NCBI RefSeq assembly: GCF_029960785.1
Contig: NZ_JASBQE010000022.1
Span: 86,783 to 150,782 of the forward strand
Reading direction: 5' to 3'
Length of the DNA: 64,000 nt
DNA from: Polyangium sp. 15x6
Lineage (GTDB): Bacteria > Myxococcota_A > Polyangia > Polyangiales > Polyangiaceae
In this document: piece by piece, positions 51,757 through 60,750 of the stretch
Layout of the letters: each line of letters opens with the position of its first letter
Position numbering within the stretch: position 1 is the first letter of the stretch
Translations under genes and position numbers: made by a program
Notes under the pieces: generated by a model
The model's database searches: none
Told to the model about the DNA's origin: nothing
The model's input: only the letters and a program-made list of their open reading frames with translations

Positions 51757-54183
51757 GTGAACACGCAAGCCCGGCACGCCACGGTCCGCGTGCTCTCGCG
51801 GGGCCCGTTCGACGTGGGCTCGCGTCTGTGGCGCGACGAGCGAGGCTCGCTCGTCGTCACCGTCATCGCGAAGGCCACCTACACGTTCGCGCCGGGAGAT
51901 GCCGCGCCGCTCGACGTCCCCCTGCCGCTCCAGGCAGAAGACGGGCACTGGGACGACGATCCCGCCCGGAGCGTCCACGTGCCGAGTGACTTCACCCCGT
52001 TCAAGCCGAGGGCCGAGGTCATCGTCGTCGGCTCCGCCTACGCCCCCGAGGGGCGGCCAGCGCGCTCGATCGCGGCGCGTATCGTGGTCGGCTCGGTCGA
52101 CAAGACCGTCGAAGCCTGGGGCCCGCGCCGCTTTCGCGCCGACGGCAGCGTGGAGGATGCGCCCCTCCAGACCCGCTTCTCCCTCCGCTACGAATACGCC
52201 GCCGGCGGCCCCGGCACGGACAACCCCGCCGGGATCGACCTCTCGCGCAGCGCGCTCCTCGGCCCCGTCCCGGTGCCCCAGCTCGTGCCTCACCTCCACG
52301 AGATCACCTCGCTGCACGAATACATCCCGCGCGCCGGCTTCGGCCCCATCGCGGCCGTGTGGCCCGTGCGCGCGGGGCTCCTCGGCGAGCGCGAGCGCGC
52401 CTGGCTCGGCCGCTCGGACGCGTTCGCGTTGCCCAAGACCTTGCCGAGGCAGTATTTCCTGGTGGCGCCGGAGGATCAGCGGCTCGACCGTCCCCTCGAG
52501 CCGAACGAGACGATCATCGCGGAGAACCTGCACGCGAAGCACCCGCGCCTGCGCATGACCCTGTCCGGCCTCACGCCCTACGCGGTCGTCGCGGGCAGCC
52601 GCGGTGAGCCCATCCGGCTCCAGGGAGACTTGCTCTGCATCGACACCGATCGCGGGATCTGCACGCTCACCTTCCGCGCACAGATCCCGCTCCCCGCTGG
52701 TGGCGACGTCCAGGTGATCGTCGTCGGCACGCCGATGGGCGCGCGGGTCTCGCCGGACGAGGCGCAGATCGCCCCGCAGGCGCGGCCGGAGGGCCCCGAG
52801 GACATGCGCATCGACGAGGACGATACGACCCGCACGATGCCGTTAACGGTGCCCGCCCGGCGGGACACCGGGCTGCCCTTCCAGGGTACGAACCCGCCGC
52901 CGCCGCGGCGTCCGAGCAACCTGGACGGCGTCATGCCCTTTCGCGAAGCCGACGCGACCTCGGGCGCGCCGAGCTCCCGCGGCTCGTACCCTCCGCTGCC
53001 GCCGAGCGTGCCCCAGCCGCCCTCGGCGCGACCCGAGGCGATGCCGCCGCCCTTGCACTTCACCCCCGTTGCCTCGCCTGCGGTCGTTCCGCCCTCGCGT
53101 ATCGCCGCTGTCCCTGCGCCGTCGCCGCTCGCGCCGATGCCGCTCGCCCCGTCGCCCCCGCCTTTACCCCCGAAGAACGCTTCGACGACCTTCGAGAGCG
53201 CGTTCGGCGGAGCGAAGTCCGCCGCGCGGAGCCTCGAAGCCCCCGACGCCCGGAAGACCGACGCGGCGCAGGCCGAGGCCGCGAGCGCCGCGCCCCTCGC
53301 GTTCGTGAGCGCGAAGGCCGCTTCTGACGCGGCCGCGCGCGAAGAGCGTCGCGGCGACGAGCCGAGGACTTTGGCGCGCGGGGTCCGTCCGGCCATCACG
53401 CCGGTTCAGAGGCTCGCCGTCGTCGATGTCCTCGACTTCGATCCGAAGGTCTTGCCCCGGCTCCGCATGCAGAAGAGCTTCGCGCCGCTCTTCGCGGGCC
53501 CGCGCCCCGTGCAGATCGCCGATTCGTCGCTCGGCAAGCTCTCGCACGAAGAGCAGGAGCGCGCGGACGTGGCCCGGGTCCTCTCGTGCGCCCGCTCGGC
53601 AGACGCAGCCGAGATCCGGCGCGCGCTCGCCGAGAGCCTCGAGGACCTGAGCAACTGGCACCCGCCGGTCCTCGCCGTCGCGGGCGACCTGCGACCCGTC
53701 TTCGACGAGCTCGAGGCGCTGCGCGCGACGGTCAGCGTCGCGCAGACGGTCGCGGGAGGCGACAAACGCCTGCTCGCGGCGATTGCCGTCGCGCAAGAGG
53801 CGATCGCCGCGTCCATCCCGCCGCGGCCCGACACCGTGCTCGCCCTCGGCCGGCAGATCGAGGCCGCGACGTCATCGCTCTCGCTCCCGCCGCGGTACGT
53901 GGCGTCCGAGGTGGAGCGGCTCCTTCTCGAAGGCCGCAAATACAAGCGCCGCGTGCTCCTCGGCGCGACGCGGATCCGCGCTGATCTCACGCTCGCGCGC
54001 GGAGGCGACGTGATGCTCGTGTATCTCTCCGACGCGGTCGCGAAGTCCTTGCCGCTCCTGCCTTCGTATCCGGTGGTGGTGCTCGCCGAGGCGAGGCTCC
54101 GCGAGGACGTCGCGGAGACGCAACCCGAGGCCCTCGTCGCCATGGCGCTCGGTCGCGTGTTGCACGGCCGCGTCCGGGGCTAG
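51757..54183 (+). CDS. DUF2169-family T6SS accessory protein
   Basis: 808 residues. The first ~330 residues are a DUF2169 domain (SLVVTVIAKATYTFAPGD, VHVPSDFTPFKPRAEVIVVG, FGPIAAVWPVRAGLLG, QYFLVAPEDQRLDRPLEPNE, LCIDTDRGICTLTFRA). DUF2169 proteins are coded next to PAAR and VgrG genes and are thought to help load effectors. A disordered Pro/Ala region (about 340-540) links to a helical C-terminal domain of about 250 residues (ADVARVLSCARSADAAEIRRALAESLEDLSNW, VLAVAGDLRPVFDELEALRATV), which I do not recognise. First gene of the island. Confidence 0.9.
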   Translation: MNTQARHATVRVLSRGPFDVGSRLWRDERGSLVVTVIAKATYTFAPGDAAPLDVPLPLQAEDGHWDDDPARSVHVPSDFTPFKPRAEVIVVGSAYAPEGRPARSIAARIVVGSVDKTVEAWGPRRFRADGSVEDAPLQTRFSLRYEYAAGGPGTDNPAGIDLSRSALLGPVPVPQLVPHLHEITSLHEYIPRAGFGPIAAVWPVRAGLLGERERAWLGRSDAFALPKTLPRQYFLVAPEDQRLDRPLEPNETIIAENLHAKHPRLRMTLSGLTPYAVVAGSRGEPIRLQGDLLCIDTDRGICTLTFRAQIPLPAGGDVQVIVVGTPMGARVSPDEAQIAPQARPEGPEDMRIDEDDTTRTMPLTVPARRDTGLPFQGTNPPPPRRPSNLDGVMPFREADATSGAPSSRGSYPPLPPSVPQPPSARPEAMPPPLHFTPVASPAVVPPSRIAAVPAPSPLAPMPLAPSPPPLPPKNASTTFESAFGGAKSAARSLEAPDARKTDAAQAEAASAAPLAFVSAKAASDAAAREERRGDEPRTLARGVRPAITPVQRLAVVDVLDFDPKVLPRLRMQKSFAPLFAGPRPVQIADSSLGKLSHEEQERADVARVLSCARSADAAEIRRALAESLEDLSNWHPPVLAVAGDLRPVFDELEALRATVSVAQTVAGGDKRLLAAIAVAQEAIAASIPPRPDTVLALGRQIEAATSSLSLPPRYVASEVERLLLEGRKYKRRVLLGATRIRADLTLARGGDVMLVYLSDAVAKSLPLLPSYPVVVLAEARLREDVAETQPEALVAMALGRVLHGRVRG

Positions 54184-54362
54184 AGCACAGATCCCTCCGC
54201 TGGTCAACGGAGTTCGGTCACGACCGCGGCTCGAGCCGCGCCCGCGACGGGATGAGGAGGACACCCGGCAGGGCCGCACGCAAAGGCTTCCTCCATCGGC
54301 AGCAGTTCTCTACTCTGGCCGCGACGGATGGGGCCAGATCCGTCTGCGGAGGTAGGAGTGCG

Positions 54363-55292
54363 ATGAGAATCGCCAGCGTGGCGTGGAAGGGTTTCGCGGG
54401 GCTTGCGGACGGCTCGCTGGATTTCGCGCGCGACGGCGGCGTTCCGGCCGATCTGATCGTCGTGACGGGGCCGCCGGGCAGCGGCAAGACGCGTCTGCTC
54501 GAGATGATCATCGCCGGCAAGGAGCGCGTGGCGGCGTACGGGCCGCGGCCGCGGCTCGATGATGTGCTCGGGCCGAAGGGCACGGCCGCGAAGATCTCGA
54601 TGCAGTGGTGGATGTCGGAGGACGAGCAGAAGTTCGTCGGCGTCACGAAGCCGCTCCTTTCAACCGAGTCCATCTACGCGCGCTCGGGCACGGTCGAGCT
54701 CGCGCCCGATCCGGCGATCGGCGTGCTGCTCGAGCGATACGACCACGATCGGAACCACGGCAAGATCGACTATATCCCCGCGGATCGCGGGCTTCCGTCG
54801 TATGCGACGACGGTGGGCGATCCGGTGGGCGACCAGCGCCGCAAGCGGCTCACGCGGGGGCCGGACAAATACGCGGGGCTCATGAAGCTCGCCGAGGACA
54901 TGATCCTCAGGCGCGCGGACTCCGCGCGGACCGATACGCTCGAGGCGCTATTCGCGGAGCTCTGCCCGCATCTCCGGCTGGCAGGGGTGGGAAGCGCGGG
55001 AGACCTCGAGGTGGTGAGCGCGGGGGGCTCGCCGAGGCCGCTGTCGCGGCTGTCGATGTCGGAGAAACAGGCGTTCGCGATCGCGGCGTCGATGGCGCTC
55101 GTGGGGGTGCACCACTCGGTGGTGCTCTTCGATACGCCAGAGCTCTACCTCAGCGGGGCGGAGGCGCGTCGGCGGCTCGAGATCCTCCGGTCGTTCGCGC
55201 CGACGAACCAGTGGATCGTTTCGACGTGCGCCGAGGAGATCGTGGCCATGCCAGCTCACCGGAACCTCGTGCGGCTCGGAGCTCCGCAATGA
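54363..55292 (+). CDS. P-loop (ABC/AAA-type) ATPase of the T6SS island
   Basis: 309 residues from ATG 54363, preceded by GGAGGTAGGAG; the frame is open 37 codons further upstream but without family likeness. Walker A is VTGPPGSGKTRLL; LSRLSMSEKQAFAIAASMAL occupies the ABC-signature position; Walker B is VVLFDTPELYL, in which the usual catalytic D-E is D-T with Glu two residues on; CAEEIVAMPAH follows like a switch region. It resembles AAA_15/AAA_21-type SMC-like ATPases without a coiled coil. It overlaps the next gene by ATGA, so it belongs with the DcrB-like and PAAR-like genes. Role unknown. Confidence 0.85.
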   Translation: MRIASVAWKGFAGLADGSLDFARDGGVPADLIVVTGPPGSGKTRLLEMIIAGKERVAAYGPRPRLDDVLGPKGTAAKISMQWWMSEDEQKFVGVTKPLLSTESIYARSGTVELAPDPAIGVLLERYDHDRNHGKIDYIPADRGLPSYATTVGDPVGDQRRKRLTRGPDKYAGLMKLAEDMILRRADSARTDTLEALFAELCPHLRLAGVGSAGDLEVVSAGGSPRPLSRLSMSEKQAFAIAASMALVGVHHSVVLFDTPELYLSGAEARRRLEILRSFAPTNQWIVSTCAEEIVAMPAHRNLVRLGAPQ

Positions 55293-55720
55293 ACACGACG
55301 ACCTATTACATGGATGACGTCGAGGTGGCCGTGCCCGCGGGCTACGTCGACAGGACGGTCCACACGCTCGAATGGCACACGGAGGACGGAGGCCGGGTGG
55401 CGCTCGTGGTGCAGCGGGACCCGGACCCGTCGCGCCCCTCGGTCGATCAGCTCTTCGCGATCGCCATGGCCGAATACGGCAAGCGATTGCCCATGCTGCA
55501 CGTGGAGGAGCCGCCCACGGTGGATCTGGCCGTGCCCCACCGCCTGGCGGCCATCCGCTGGAAGAAGGACCAGGATGTGGTCTACCAGGTGCAGCTCTTC
55601 GTGCAGCTCCAGGATCGCAACCTCATTGCGACCTTCTCGGCGCGGCCGAGCTACCGGGAGCAGATCGACGCGTGGGTCGGCGAGTTTTGCCGGTCGCTGA
55701 TGGTCCGGAGTTCATCGTGA
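55289..55720 (+). CDS. DcrB/DUF1795-like protein
   Basis: 143 residues without signal peptide. Beta strands YYMDDVEVAVPAGYVDRTVHTLEW, RVALVVQRDPDPSR, RLAAIRWKKDQDVVYQVQLFVQLQDRNLIATFSARP and an end helix REQIDAWVGEFCRSLMV match the short DcrB/DUF1795 fold that is regularly coded beside PAAR/VgrG genes, where it acts as adaptor or immunity-like protein. ATG overlaps the ATPase stop by four bases and the PAAR gene follows after nine bases. Confidence 0.82.
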   Translation: MNTTTYYMDDVEVAVPAGYVDRTVHTLEWHTEDGGRVALVVQRDPDPSRPSVDQLFAIAMAEYGKRLPMLHVEEPPTVDLAVPHRLAAIRWKKDQDVVYQVQLFVQLQDRNLIATFSARPSYREQIDAWVGEFCRSLMVRSSS

Positions 55721-55729
55721 GGAGGTCGT

Positions 55730-56446
55730 ATGTCCGCTGAACGAGCCGCACGCGTCACGTCGCCGGTCCAGCACATGAGCAGCACGGCTCGGGACATTGC
55801 CGCGCCGGCAGCCCTCGCGGTCGGGGGCGTCGTCCTGGGCGCGTCGGCGTGCTTGACCGGAGGGTTATCGCTTGCCGTGGTGTCGGTCGCATTTGGGGCG
55901 GCAGGCGTGACGACATCGATTGGCGAGCTGACGGACAAGTACGCCCTTCCGGCGGACAGCTCCGAGAAGATCGCGAAGGGAGTCGAACACGTCCTCCTGG
56001 AGGAGGCGAAGTATCAGGCGGCGAACGTGAGCGCCGCGACCCAGACCGACCAGCATCGTGAGTCGCCGACGACCGGAAGCGAAACCGTTTTCATCGAGAA
56101 TGCGAGGGCCAGCCGTCGTTTCGATGCGGTCAAATGCGAGGGACAGATCATCGACGGTGCAGCGCATATCTTCTACGGAGGTGTGCCCGGGCAGGAAAGC
56201 GACCCGGCCGATGGTCCGGCGCCGCCGTGGCGGGACTTCATCGAAAAGGGGATTACGTGGGGGGGGCTCTTTACCGGGGGTATTGGTTGGTGGAAGGGGG
56301 GGAAGGGGGTGATCGAGGGCATATTGCTCGGGGCCGACGCCATCAAAGAGACCGGCGTGGTGCCCGCGGGGCCGGCCACGGACACGGGCTACTTCGCCAA
56401 GGACGCCTTCAGCCTCGGCAGCGATCTCTACGGCCTCAAACCGTGA
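55730..56446 (+). CDS. PAAR-like protein with inserted membrane hairpin
   Basis: 238 residues. A PAAR start (ERAARVTSPVQHMSS) is interrupted by two apolar segments (APAALAVGGVVLGASACLTG, LSLAVVSVAFGAAGVTTSIG), after which PAAR sequence resumes (ETVFIENARASRRFDAVKCEG, then QIIDGAAHIFYGG). A Trp/Gly-rich C-terminal part (WRDFIEKGITWGGLFTGGIGWW) adds another apolar segment. PAAR tips sharpen the VgrG spike; the membrane hairpin suggests a membrane-entering tip or chaperone-dependent cargo. A GAGG ribosome site lies just before ATG 55730. The C-terminal part is short for a toxin, so it may be only the carrier. Confidence 0.83.
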   Translation: MSAERAARVTSPVQHMSSTARDIAAPAALAVGGVVLGASACLTGGLSLAVVSVAFGAAGVTTSIGELTDKYALPADSSEKIAKGVEHVLLEEAKYQAANVSAATQTDQHRESPTTGSETVFIENARASRRFDAVKCEGQIIDGAAHIFYGGVPGQESDPADGPAPPWRDFIEKGITWGGLFTGGIGWWKGGKGVIEGILLGADAIKETGVVPAGPATDTGYFAKDAFSLGSDLYGLKP

Positions 56447-56515
56447 CGGCGATCCGATGGCGGCGGCCCCGCGAGGGGGGCCGCGCGCCTCGACCGGCTT
56501 CACCCGGGTCAGACC

Positions 56516-58867
56516 TCATTTCATCTCGTGTTCGGCCGCATCCTTCCCTTGACGAATGGCTTCTGTCTCGCCAGGAGTGCCACCGAGTCGGTTGTAATGC
56601 TTATCGAAATGGTGCTGCAGGAATTCTTCGTCGTTCACGAGTCCTGAGTCCCTCCCCTGCTGCACCATTGGGTCGTTCAAGTACTGATTCGCGCGTTTCC
56701 ACGCTTCTTTCGCTGCCTCGCGGGACTTCTCGAACCGCTCCCGCGCCTCCTTCTCTTCATTCGTCACGGGCCGCTGCCCATCCATCGCCTTCTTCGTGTC
56801 CTCGGCGCCGGGGTTGATGAACACGTCATCCGCCTGGATCACGATGAAATTCGGCTGCATCACGATCGTCGAGCTGCCGACCTGGAGGATGATCTTCTCG
56901 TCGCTGAGGAAGTGGTGGACTTTGGCGCCGGACACGAAGGTGTTGGTGGTGTCGTAGACCCGATCCTTCTGCCCGCAGTCGATGATGTCGCCCGTGACGT
57001 CGTGGGTCTGGGTTCCCACCACGCTCACGGAGCGATCGCCGCCGACACTCGTCGTCTGGTTGTTGCCGATGACGTTGAGCTGCTTGTGATTCACCCCGAG
57101 CACGTCGTCGGTGCCGACCCGGGTGCTGCGCGCATTGCTGACCACGGCCGTCTGGGTGTTCTTGACGACGACGTTCATGTCGCGCTCGGCCTGGAGGTAC
57201 ATCTGCTGCTTGCCAGGCTGGTCGAAGAGGCTGACCTCGTTCCCGGCGAAGGAGTGCGTCTGCTGGTCGGGGGATTTCGCCTGGAAGAAGGGGTGGTTGA
57301 GGGTCTCGGCGATGCCCCCGCTGCCGAGCGTCTGAGCCTGCCCGCCGAGGAGACCTCCGATCGACGACAGGCCGCTGCTGCTGCCGTCGGCCGCGCCGGT
57401 GACCAGGCGCGGGCTCGACTCCGAGCGCAGGCCGCTCACCTTTTTGAAGTCGGGCAGCTTGTACGGCGGCGGCTGCGTCTCGGTGAAGACGCGGCCCACG
57501 ACGACGGGGCGATCCGGATCGCCGCCCAAAAACTCCACGAGCACCTCCTGGCCAATACGCGGGAGGTTCACGCCGCCGAACCCGGCGCCGGCCCAGGGCT
57601 GGCTCGTGGGGACCCAGCACGAGCTCGTCTCGTCGCGCTTGCCCTCGCGATCCCAGTGGAACTGCACGCGGACGCGGCCGTACTCGTCCGTGTGGATCTC
57701 CTCGCCGGAAGGGCCCACGACGGACGCGCTCTCGAGGCCGGTGACCTTCGGCCGCGCGGTCTTGGTGTCCGGCTTGTAGGGGATGTCGGTCGGGACGACC
57801 TCGGCGTGCACGCGCCAATCGCCGTCGTGATCGCCCTCGATCAGGGCCTCGGTGACGAGGAGCGAGCGGTCCGCGCCGAGCGTGCGGTGGGGGTGGTTGC
57901 TGACGCTGGCGATGACGCCGGGGACGAGGTCGAGGGCGTTCGATTCGAAGCTGATGCGCTTGGCCGAGCCCCGCTTGCCATGCAGGCGATTCTGCGTCTT
58001 GACATTGCCGAGTTGCTCGTCGGTGCGCGAGCTGCCGCGATCGTCGGCCGTCGGCGTGCTGCCGCCGCCGCCGCTCTGCTTGAAGAGGAAGGCGCCCGGC
58101 TCGTAGTGGAACTGCTCGAGCGCCTGCTCCTGGGGGAGGCCGCCGGTGGCGGCGAGGCTGGGCTGGTTGGTGCTCGGCTTGCGATAGTCGAGGTCGCCGA
58201 TGGTCACCTTGCCCGGCCGCACGCGCTGGCGGATGGCGACGCGCGTGACGAACTCCTCGTCGAGCGTGGAGTTGGGCTCGTCATGGAAGCGCAGCCTGGG
58301 CTTTTGGAGCTCGCGCGCGTGCGGGGCGTCATCGAGGACCAGGACGGTCCTGCCATCTCTCTGCTCGAAGTAGTAGGAGGCGCCGGCGTCCTCGAGCATG
58401 CGGCTGAGGAAGGCGAAGTCGGTCTCGGCGTACTGGCAGCGGTACTTGCGCGGCTTGTAGTTGGCCGGGTCGAGGCGCTCCTCGAACTCGATGCCCCATT
58501 CGCCGAGCATCTTCTTCACGATGTCGAGCTCGGTCTCGAACTGGAAGATGCGGTAGTTCTTGCGCTGGGTCATCAACCAGGCGCGCGGCTGGAGCGTGAG
58601 CGTGTAGGTGGCGAGCCCCTGGGCATCCGCGCGCACCTGCTCGATCTGCGAGCAGATGCCCTGCCAGGTGGGCGAGGCGTGGGAGGTGCGCAGGCGGAAG
58701 CTCGCGGGCTTGCCGATGACCTCGTCGAAGTCGATGTCGAGGCTCCTCGAGACGGCGCGGACGTCGACGTTGAAGAGCTGGTTGATGCCCTGCTTGATGG
58801 CGAAGGTGCGGACGTCGAGGGCGTCGCCGCTCGCGATCTCGATGGTGGCGTGATTGGTCGTGCTCAT
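56516..58867 (-). CDS. vgrG: T6SS spike protein VgrG
   Basis: 783 residues. Forms the trimeric spike at the tip of the Hcp tube. N-terminal phage-hub part: DVRTFAIKQGINQLFNVDV, AWLMTQRKNYRIFQFETELDIVKKMLGEWG, CQYAETDFAFLSRMLEDAGASYYFEQ; OB-fold and spike: EYGRVRVQFHWDREGKRDE, VPTSQPWAGAGFGGVNLPR, IGQEVLVEFLGGDPDRPVVVG; then the beta-helix (SFAGNEVSLFDQPGKQQMYL, QAERDMNVVVKN). The C-terminal ~85 residues are charged and helical (EEKEARERFEKSREAAKEAW), an extension that could hold an effector. It starts 13 bases after the lysozyme-like gene. Length is normal. Confidence 0.97.
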   Translation of the reverse strand: MSTTNHATIEIASGDALDVRTFAIKQGINQLFNVDVRAVSRSLDIDFDEVIGKPASFRLRTSHASPTWQGICSQIEQVRADAQGLATYTLTLQPRAWLMTQRKNYRIFQFETELDIVKKMLGEWGIEFEERLDPANYKPRKYRCQYAETDFAFLSRMLEDAGASYYFEQRDGRTVLVLDDAPHARELQKPRLRFHDEPNSTLDEEFVTRVAIRQRVRPGKVTIGDLDYRKPSTNQPSLAATGGLPQEQALEQFHYEPGAFLFKQSGGGGSTPTADDRGSSRTDEQLGNVKTQNRLHGKRGSAKRISFESNALDLVPGVIASVSNHPHRTLGADRSLLVTEALIEGDHDGDWRVHAEVVPTDIPYKPDTKTARPKVTGLESASVVGPSGEEIHTDEYGRVRVQFHWDREGKRDETSSCWVPTSQPWAGAGFGGVNLPRIGQEVLVEFLGGDPDRPVVVGRVFTETQPPPYKLPDFKKVSGLRSESSPRLVTGAADGSSSGLSSIGGLLGGQAQTLGSGGIAETLNHPFFQAKSPDQQTHSFAGNEVSLFDQPGKQQMYLQAERDMNVVVKNTQTAVVSNARSTRVGTDDVLGVNHKQLNVIGNNQTTSVGGDRSVSVVGTQTHDVTGDIIDCGQKDRVYDTTNTFVSGAKVHHFLSDEKIILQVGSSTIVMQPNFIVIQADDVFINPGAEDTKKAMDGQRPVTNEEKEARERFEKSREAAKEAWKRANQYLNDPMVQQGRDSGLVNDEEFLQHHFDKHYNRLGGTPGETEAIRQGKDAAEHEMK

Positions 58868-58880
58868 CGGTGTCTCCGGC

Positions 58881-59567
58881 TCAAGCTACGGACAGGTTGG
58901 GTTTTACGACCTCGCCCGCCTCGAGGATCCACGTCCTCATGACGAGCTCGGCCTCGGCATCACGGCGCCGGTGGAGCCCGCGGGCGATTTCCGGCGTCGC
59001 CGCGGTGTGGAAAGCCTTCATCTCGCGAATGCCATCGGCGACGCCGCGGATGCTCCTTCCGGCGATGGCCGCGCGGATGGAGTCGTAGGCCTTTTTCTTG
59101 AGGGGTTTGTCTTTCGTCTTCGTGCCGCAGTTGTAGACGAGGGACGTGAGCGCGCCCCAGACGTGGGGCCCCAGGGCATCGACGCCCGGGAAGGCGCTCT
59201 TGGCAAGGTCGATGTACGACGGCAGGCGCCGGATGCGGAAAACGATCATGGCATCGTCCCAGGGGATCGAGATGTCGCGCGTGGCCCTCTCCGCGGCCCT
59301 TCCGCCGCCCACGCCGAGATAGGCGCGGAGGCGGTCGTACGCATCGGGCACCGGCAGGGCGGAGAGCCGCATTTTCCAGTCGCCTTCGAAGTTGTTCGTC
59401 TGGTGGCGGAGATCGTAGCCGATGCCGATCGTGAGGCCCGAGGCTTCGTTGCCCGGCCAGTGCGGGTGCGTGTATCTGCGGTCGTACAGGGACCGCGCGA
59501 GCTCGCGCTCGCCTCCGGCCACTTCCCAGGCGATAATGAGGTCGATCGCCTCCTGGCTGATGTCCAT
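58881..59567 (-). CDS. Pesticin/lysozyme-like peptidoglycan hydrolase, probable T6SS effector
   Basis: 228 residues without signal peptide. IIAWEVAGGERELARSLYDRRYTHPHWPG and SGLTIGIGYDL match a lysozyme-like group: probable catalytic Glu15, Thr46 and Asp52, with the Thr-x5-Asp spacing of pesticin. ALTSLVYNCGTK is the usual helix of the fold, and GIREMKAF/GLHRRRDAEAELV the C-terminal substrate side. It should cut the glycan of peptidoglycan after delivery into the periplasm of target cells. Directly upstream of vgrG, same strand, so it is probably carried by that VgrG. No obvious small periplasmic immunity gene lies beside it. Confidence 0.85.
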   Translation of the reverse strand: MDISQEAIDLIIAWEVAGGERELARSLYDRRYTHPHWPGNEASGLTIGIGYDLRHQTNNFEGDWKMRLSALPVPDAYDRLRAYLGVGGGRAAERATRDISIPWDDAMIVFRIRRLPSYIDLAKSAFPGVDALGPHVWGALTSLVYNCGTKTKDKPLKKKAYDSIRAAIAGRSIRGVADGIREMKAFHTAATPEIARGLHRRRDAEAELVMRTWILEAGEVVKPNLSVA

Positions 59568-59644
59568 GGGCGCAGCCTACATCAGTCGGGCGCCGCATTC
59601 AGCAGGGTCGGCGAGGTAGGTGACGGAGAGACGAGGTGGGAGCG

Positions 59645-60202
59645 ATGTGGACGAGCTTCGACGCGCCGTGGATGCACGGCGGTCTGCATTTGACGCGCGC
59701 GGTCATGCGGGCCCTCGAAGCGGACGCGCGCGCTCGATACGGCAAGGACGAGGAGGCCTGTGGATATCTGGTGGGGCCGGCGAGTGACGCGCTGCTTTGT
59801 GACGAAATCGTGGCCCTGCCGAATTTGGCAGCGAGGCTGCATCAGCTCGACCCGGAGACGTTCTTCCGGACGGCGCGCACGTTCTTCGCTTTCGAGGAGA
59901 AGAAGCTCAACGATGCGGTGAATCGCGGGCGCGCGGCCGGGCGCCCGGTGAAGGTGATTTACCACTCGCACCTCGATGCCGGTGCGTACTTCAGCGCGAC
60001 CGACGCCGCGGTCATGTCGGGGGGAGATCCGCCGGCGCGTGAAGGGGGATCGGCGCGGCTCGGTCCGGGGCCGCTGTGGCCGCTCGCGTTCCTGGTGACG
60101 AGCGTGCGCGCGGGCGCCGAGGGGCCCGTGGTCGACGAGCACAAGCTGTTCGTCTGGAGGGACCGGGGCTTCGTGGAGGCGCCGTTCGAGATCGTGGACT
60201 GA
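59645..60202 (+). CDS. JAMM/MPN-type metallopeptidase
   Basis: 185 residues from ATG 59645; a GTG at 59636 is in frame. The complete JAMM zinc site is visible: Glu37 in EEACGYLVG, His107 and His109 in YHSHLD, Ser117 and Asp120 in FSATDAAVM, with the standard HxHx7Sx2D spacing. Bacterial members cut isopeptide or peptide bonds, often next to ubiquitin-like or E1-like genes; none of those is here. Its start is 78 bases from that of the divergent hydrolase gene. It could process the hydrolase, VgrG or an unlinked protein. Confidence 0.88.
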   Translation: MWTSFDAPWMHGGLHLTRAVMRALEADARARYGKDEEACGYLVGPASDALLCDEIVALPNLAARLHQLDPETFFRTARTFFAFEEKKLNDAVNRGRAAGRPVKVIYHSHLDAGAYFSATDAAVMSGGDPPAREGGSARLGPGPLWPLAFLVTSVRAGAEGPVVDEHKLFVWRDRGFVEAPFEIVD

Positions 60203-60432
60203 CACGGACGACCTCGAACGGTCACGGATCGGTCAGAGCTTCGACGGACACGCCCTCCCGCGCACCTCGCCGAGCGCCACCGCGAGCTTCTGGCATCTAG
60301 ACAAATAAGAACTTCAATCCCTTGCTGCGCAAGGGCCGCGGCGTTTGCAAGCGGGCGCTGCGCTGCCGCCCAAACGGTCGGTAAGCTCGGGTTCCTCCGC
60401 TAGAGCGCCGAACAGTTCGATCCACCCATGAA

Positions 60433-60678
60433 TTACGCGGCCTTGGCCAGGCCGCTGTGACGCAGAATCGTCTCCAGGTTCAGCACGACGGCGTGGCGCC
60501 GCAGATCGAAGAGGTTCTTGCGTAGGCCTCGGAAACGCGCTCGCGGCCCCTGTTTGGACGCAAGGTGGGCGAGGCGGTGCTCCACGCCTACGCGCTGCCG
60601 AAGGGCTTCGCGCCCTTTGGTCGTCCCGACGAGCCTGCGGAATCGCTGCTGCTTCTGCTCGTCCGGCGCGATCCGCAC
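60433..60678 (-). pseudogene. IS1182/IS5-like transposase, C-terminal fragment
   Basis: 81 residues (GREALRQRVGVEHRLAHLASKQG then RARFRGLRKNLFDLRRHAVVLNLE), the conserved end of a DDE transposase with the catalytic Glu in RVGVEH. Coding likeness continues upstream to about 60735 without the earlier catalytic Asp. It seems to belong to the same family as the two N-terminal copies at 62385 and 63130, on the opposite strand. Confidence 0.75.
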
Positions 60679-60750
60679 GGTCCGCCCCGCGTCATTCCTG
60701 GCTCTCGCGACGTCGCTCGGCCCGATTGAACGGCCTCGCGCGATTGCATG

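Noticed and set aside
56912..58942. 676-residue plus-strand open frame opposite vgrG
   Set aside because: Shadow of the VgrG gene; no signals or motifs.
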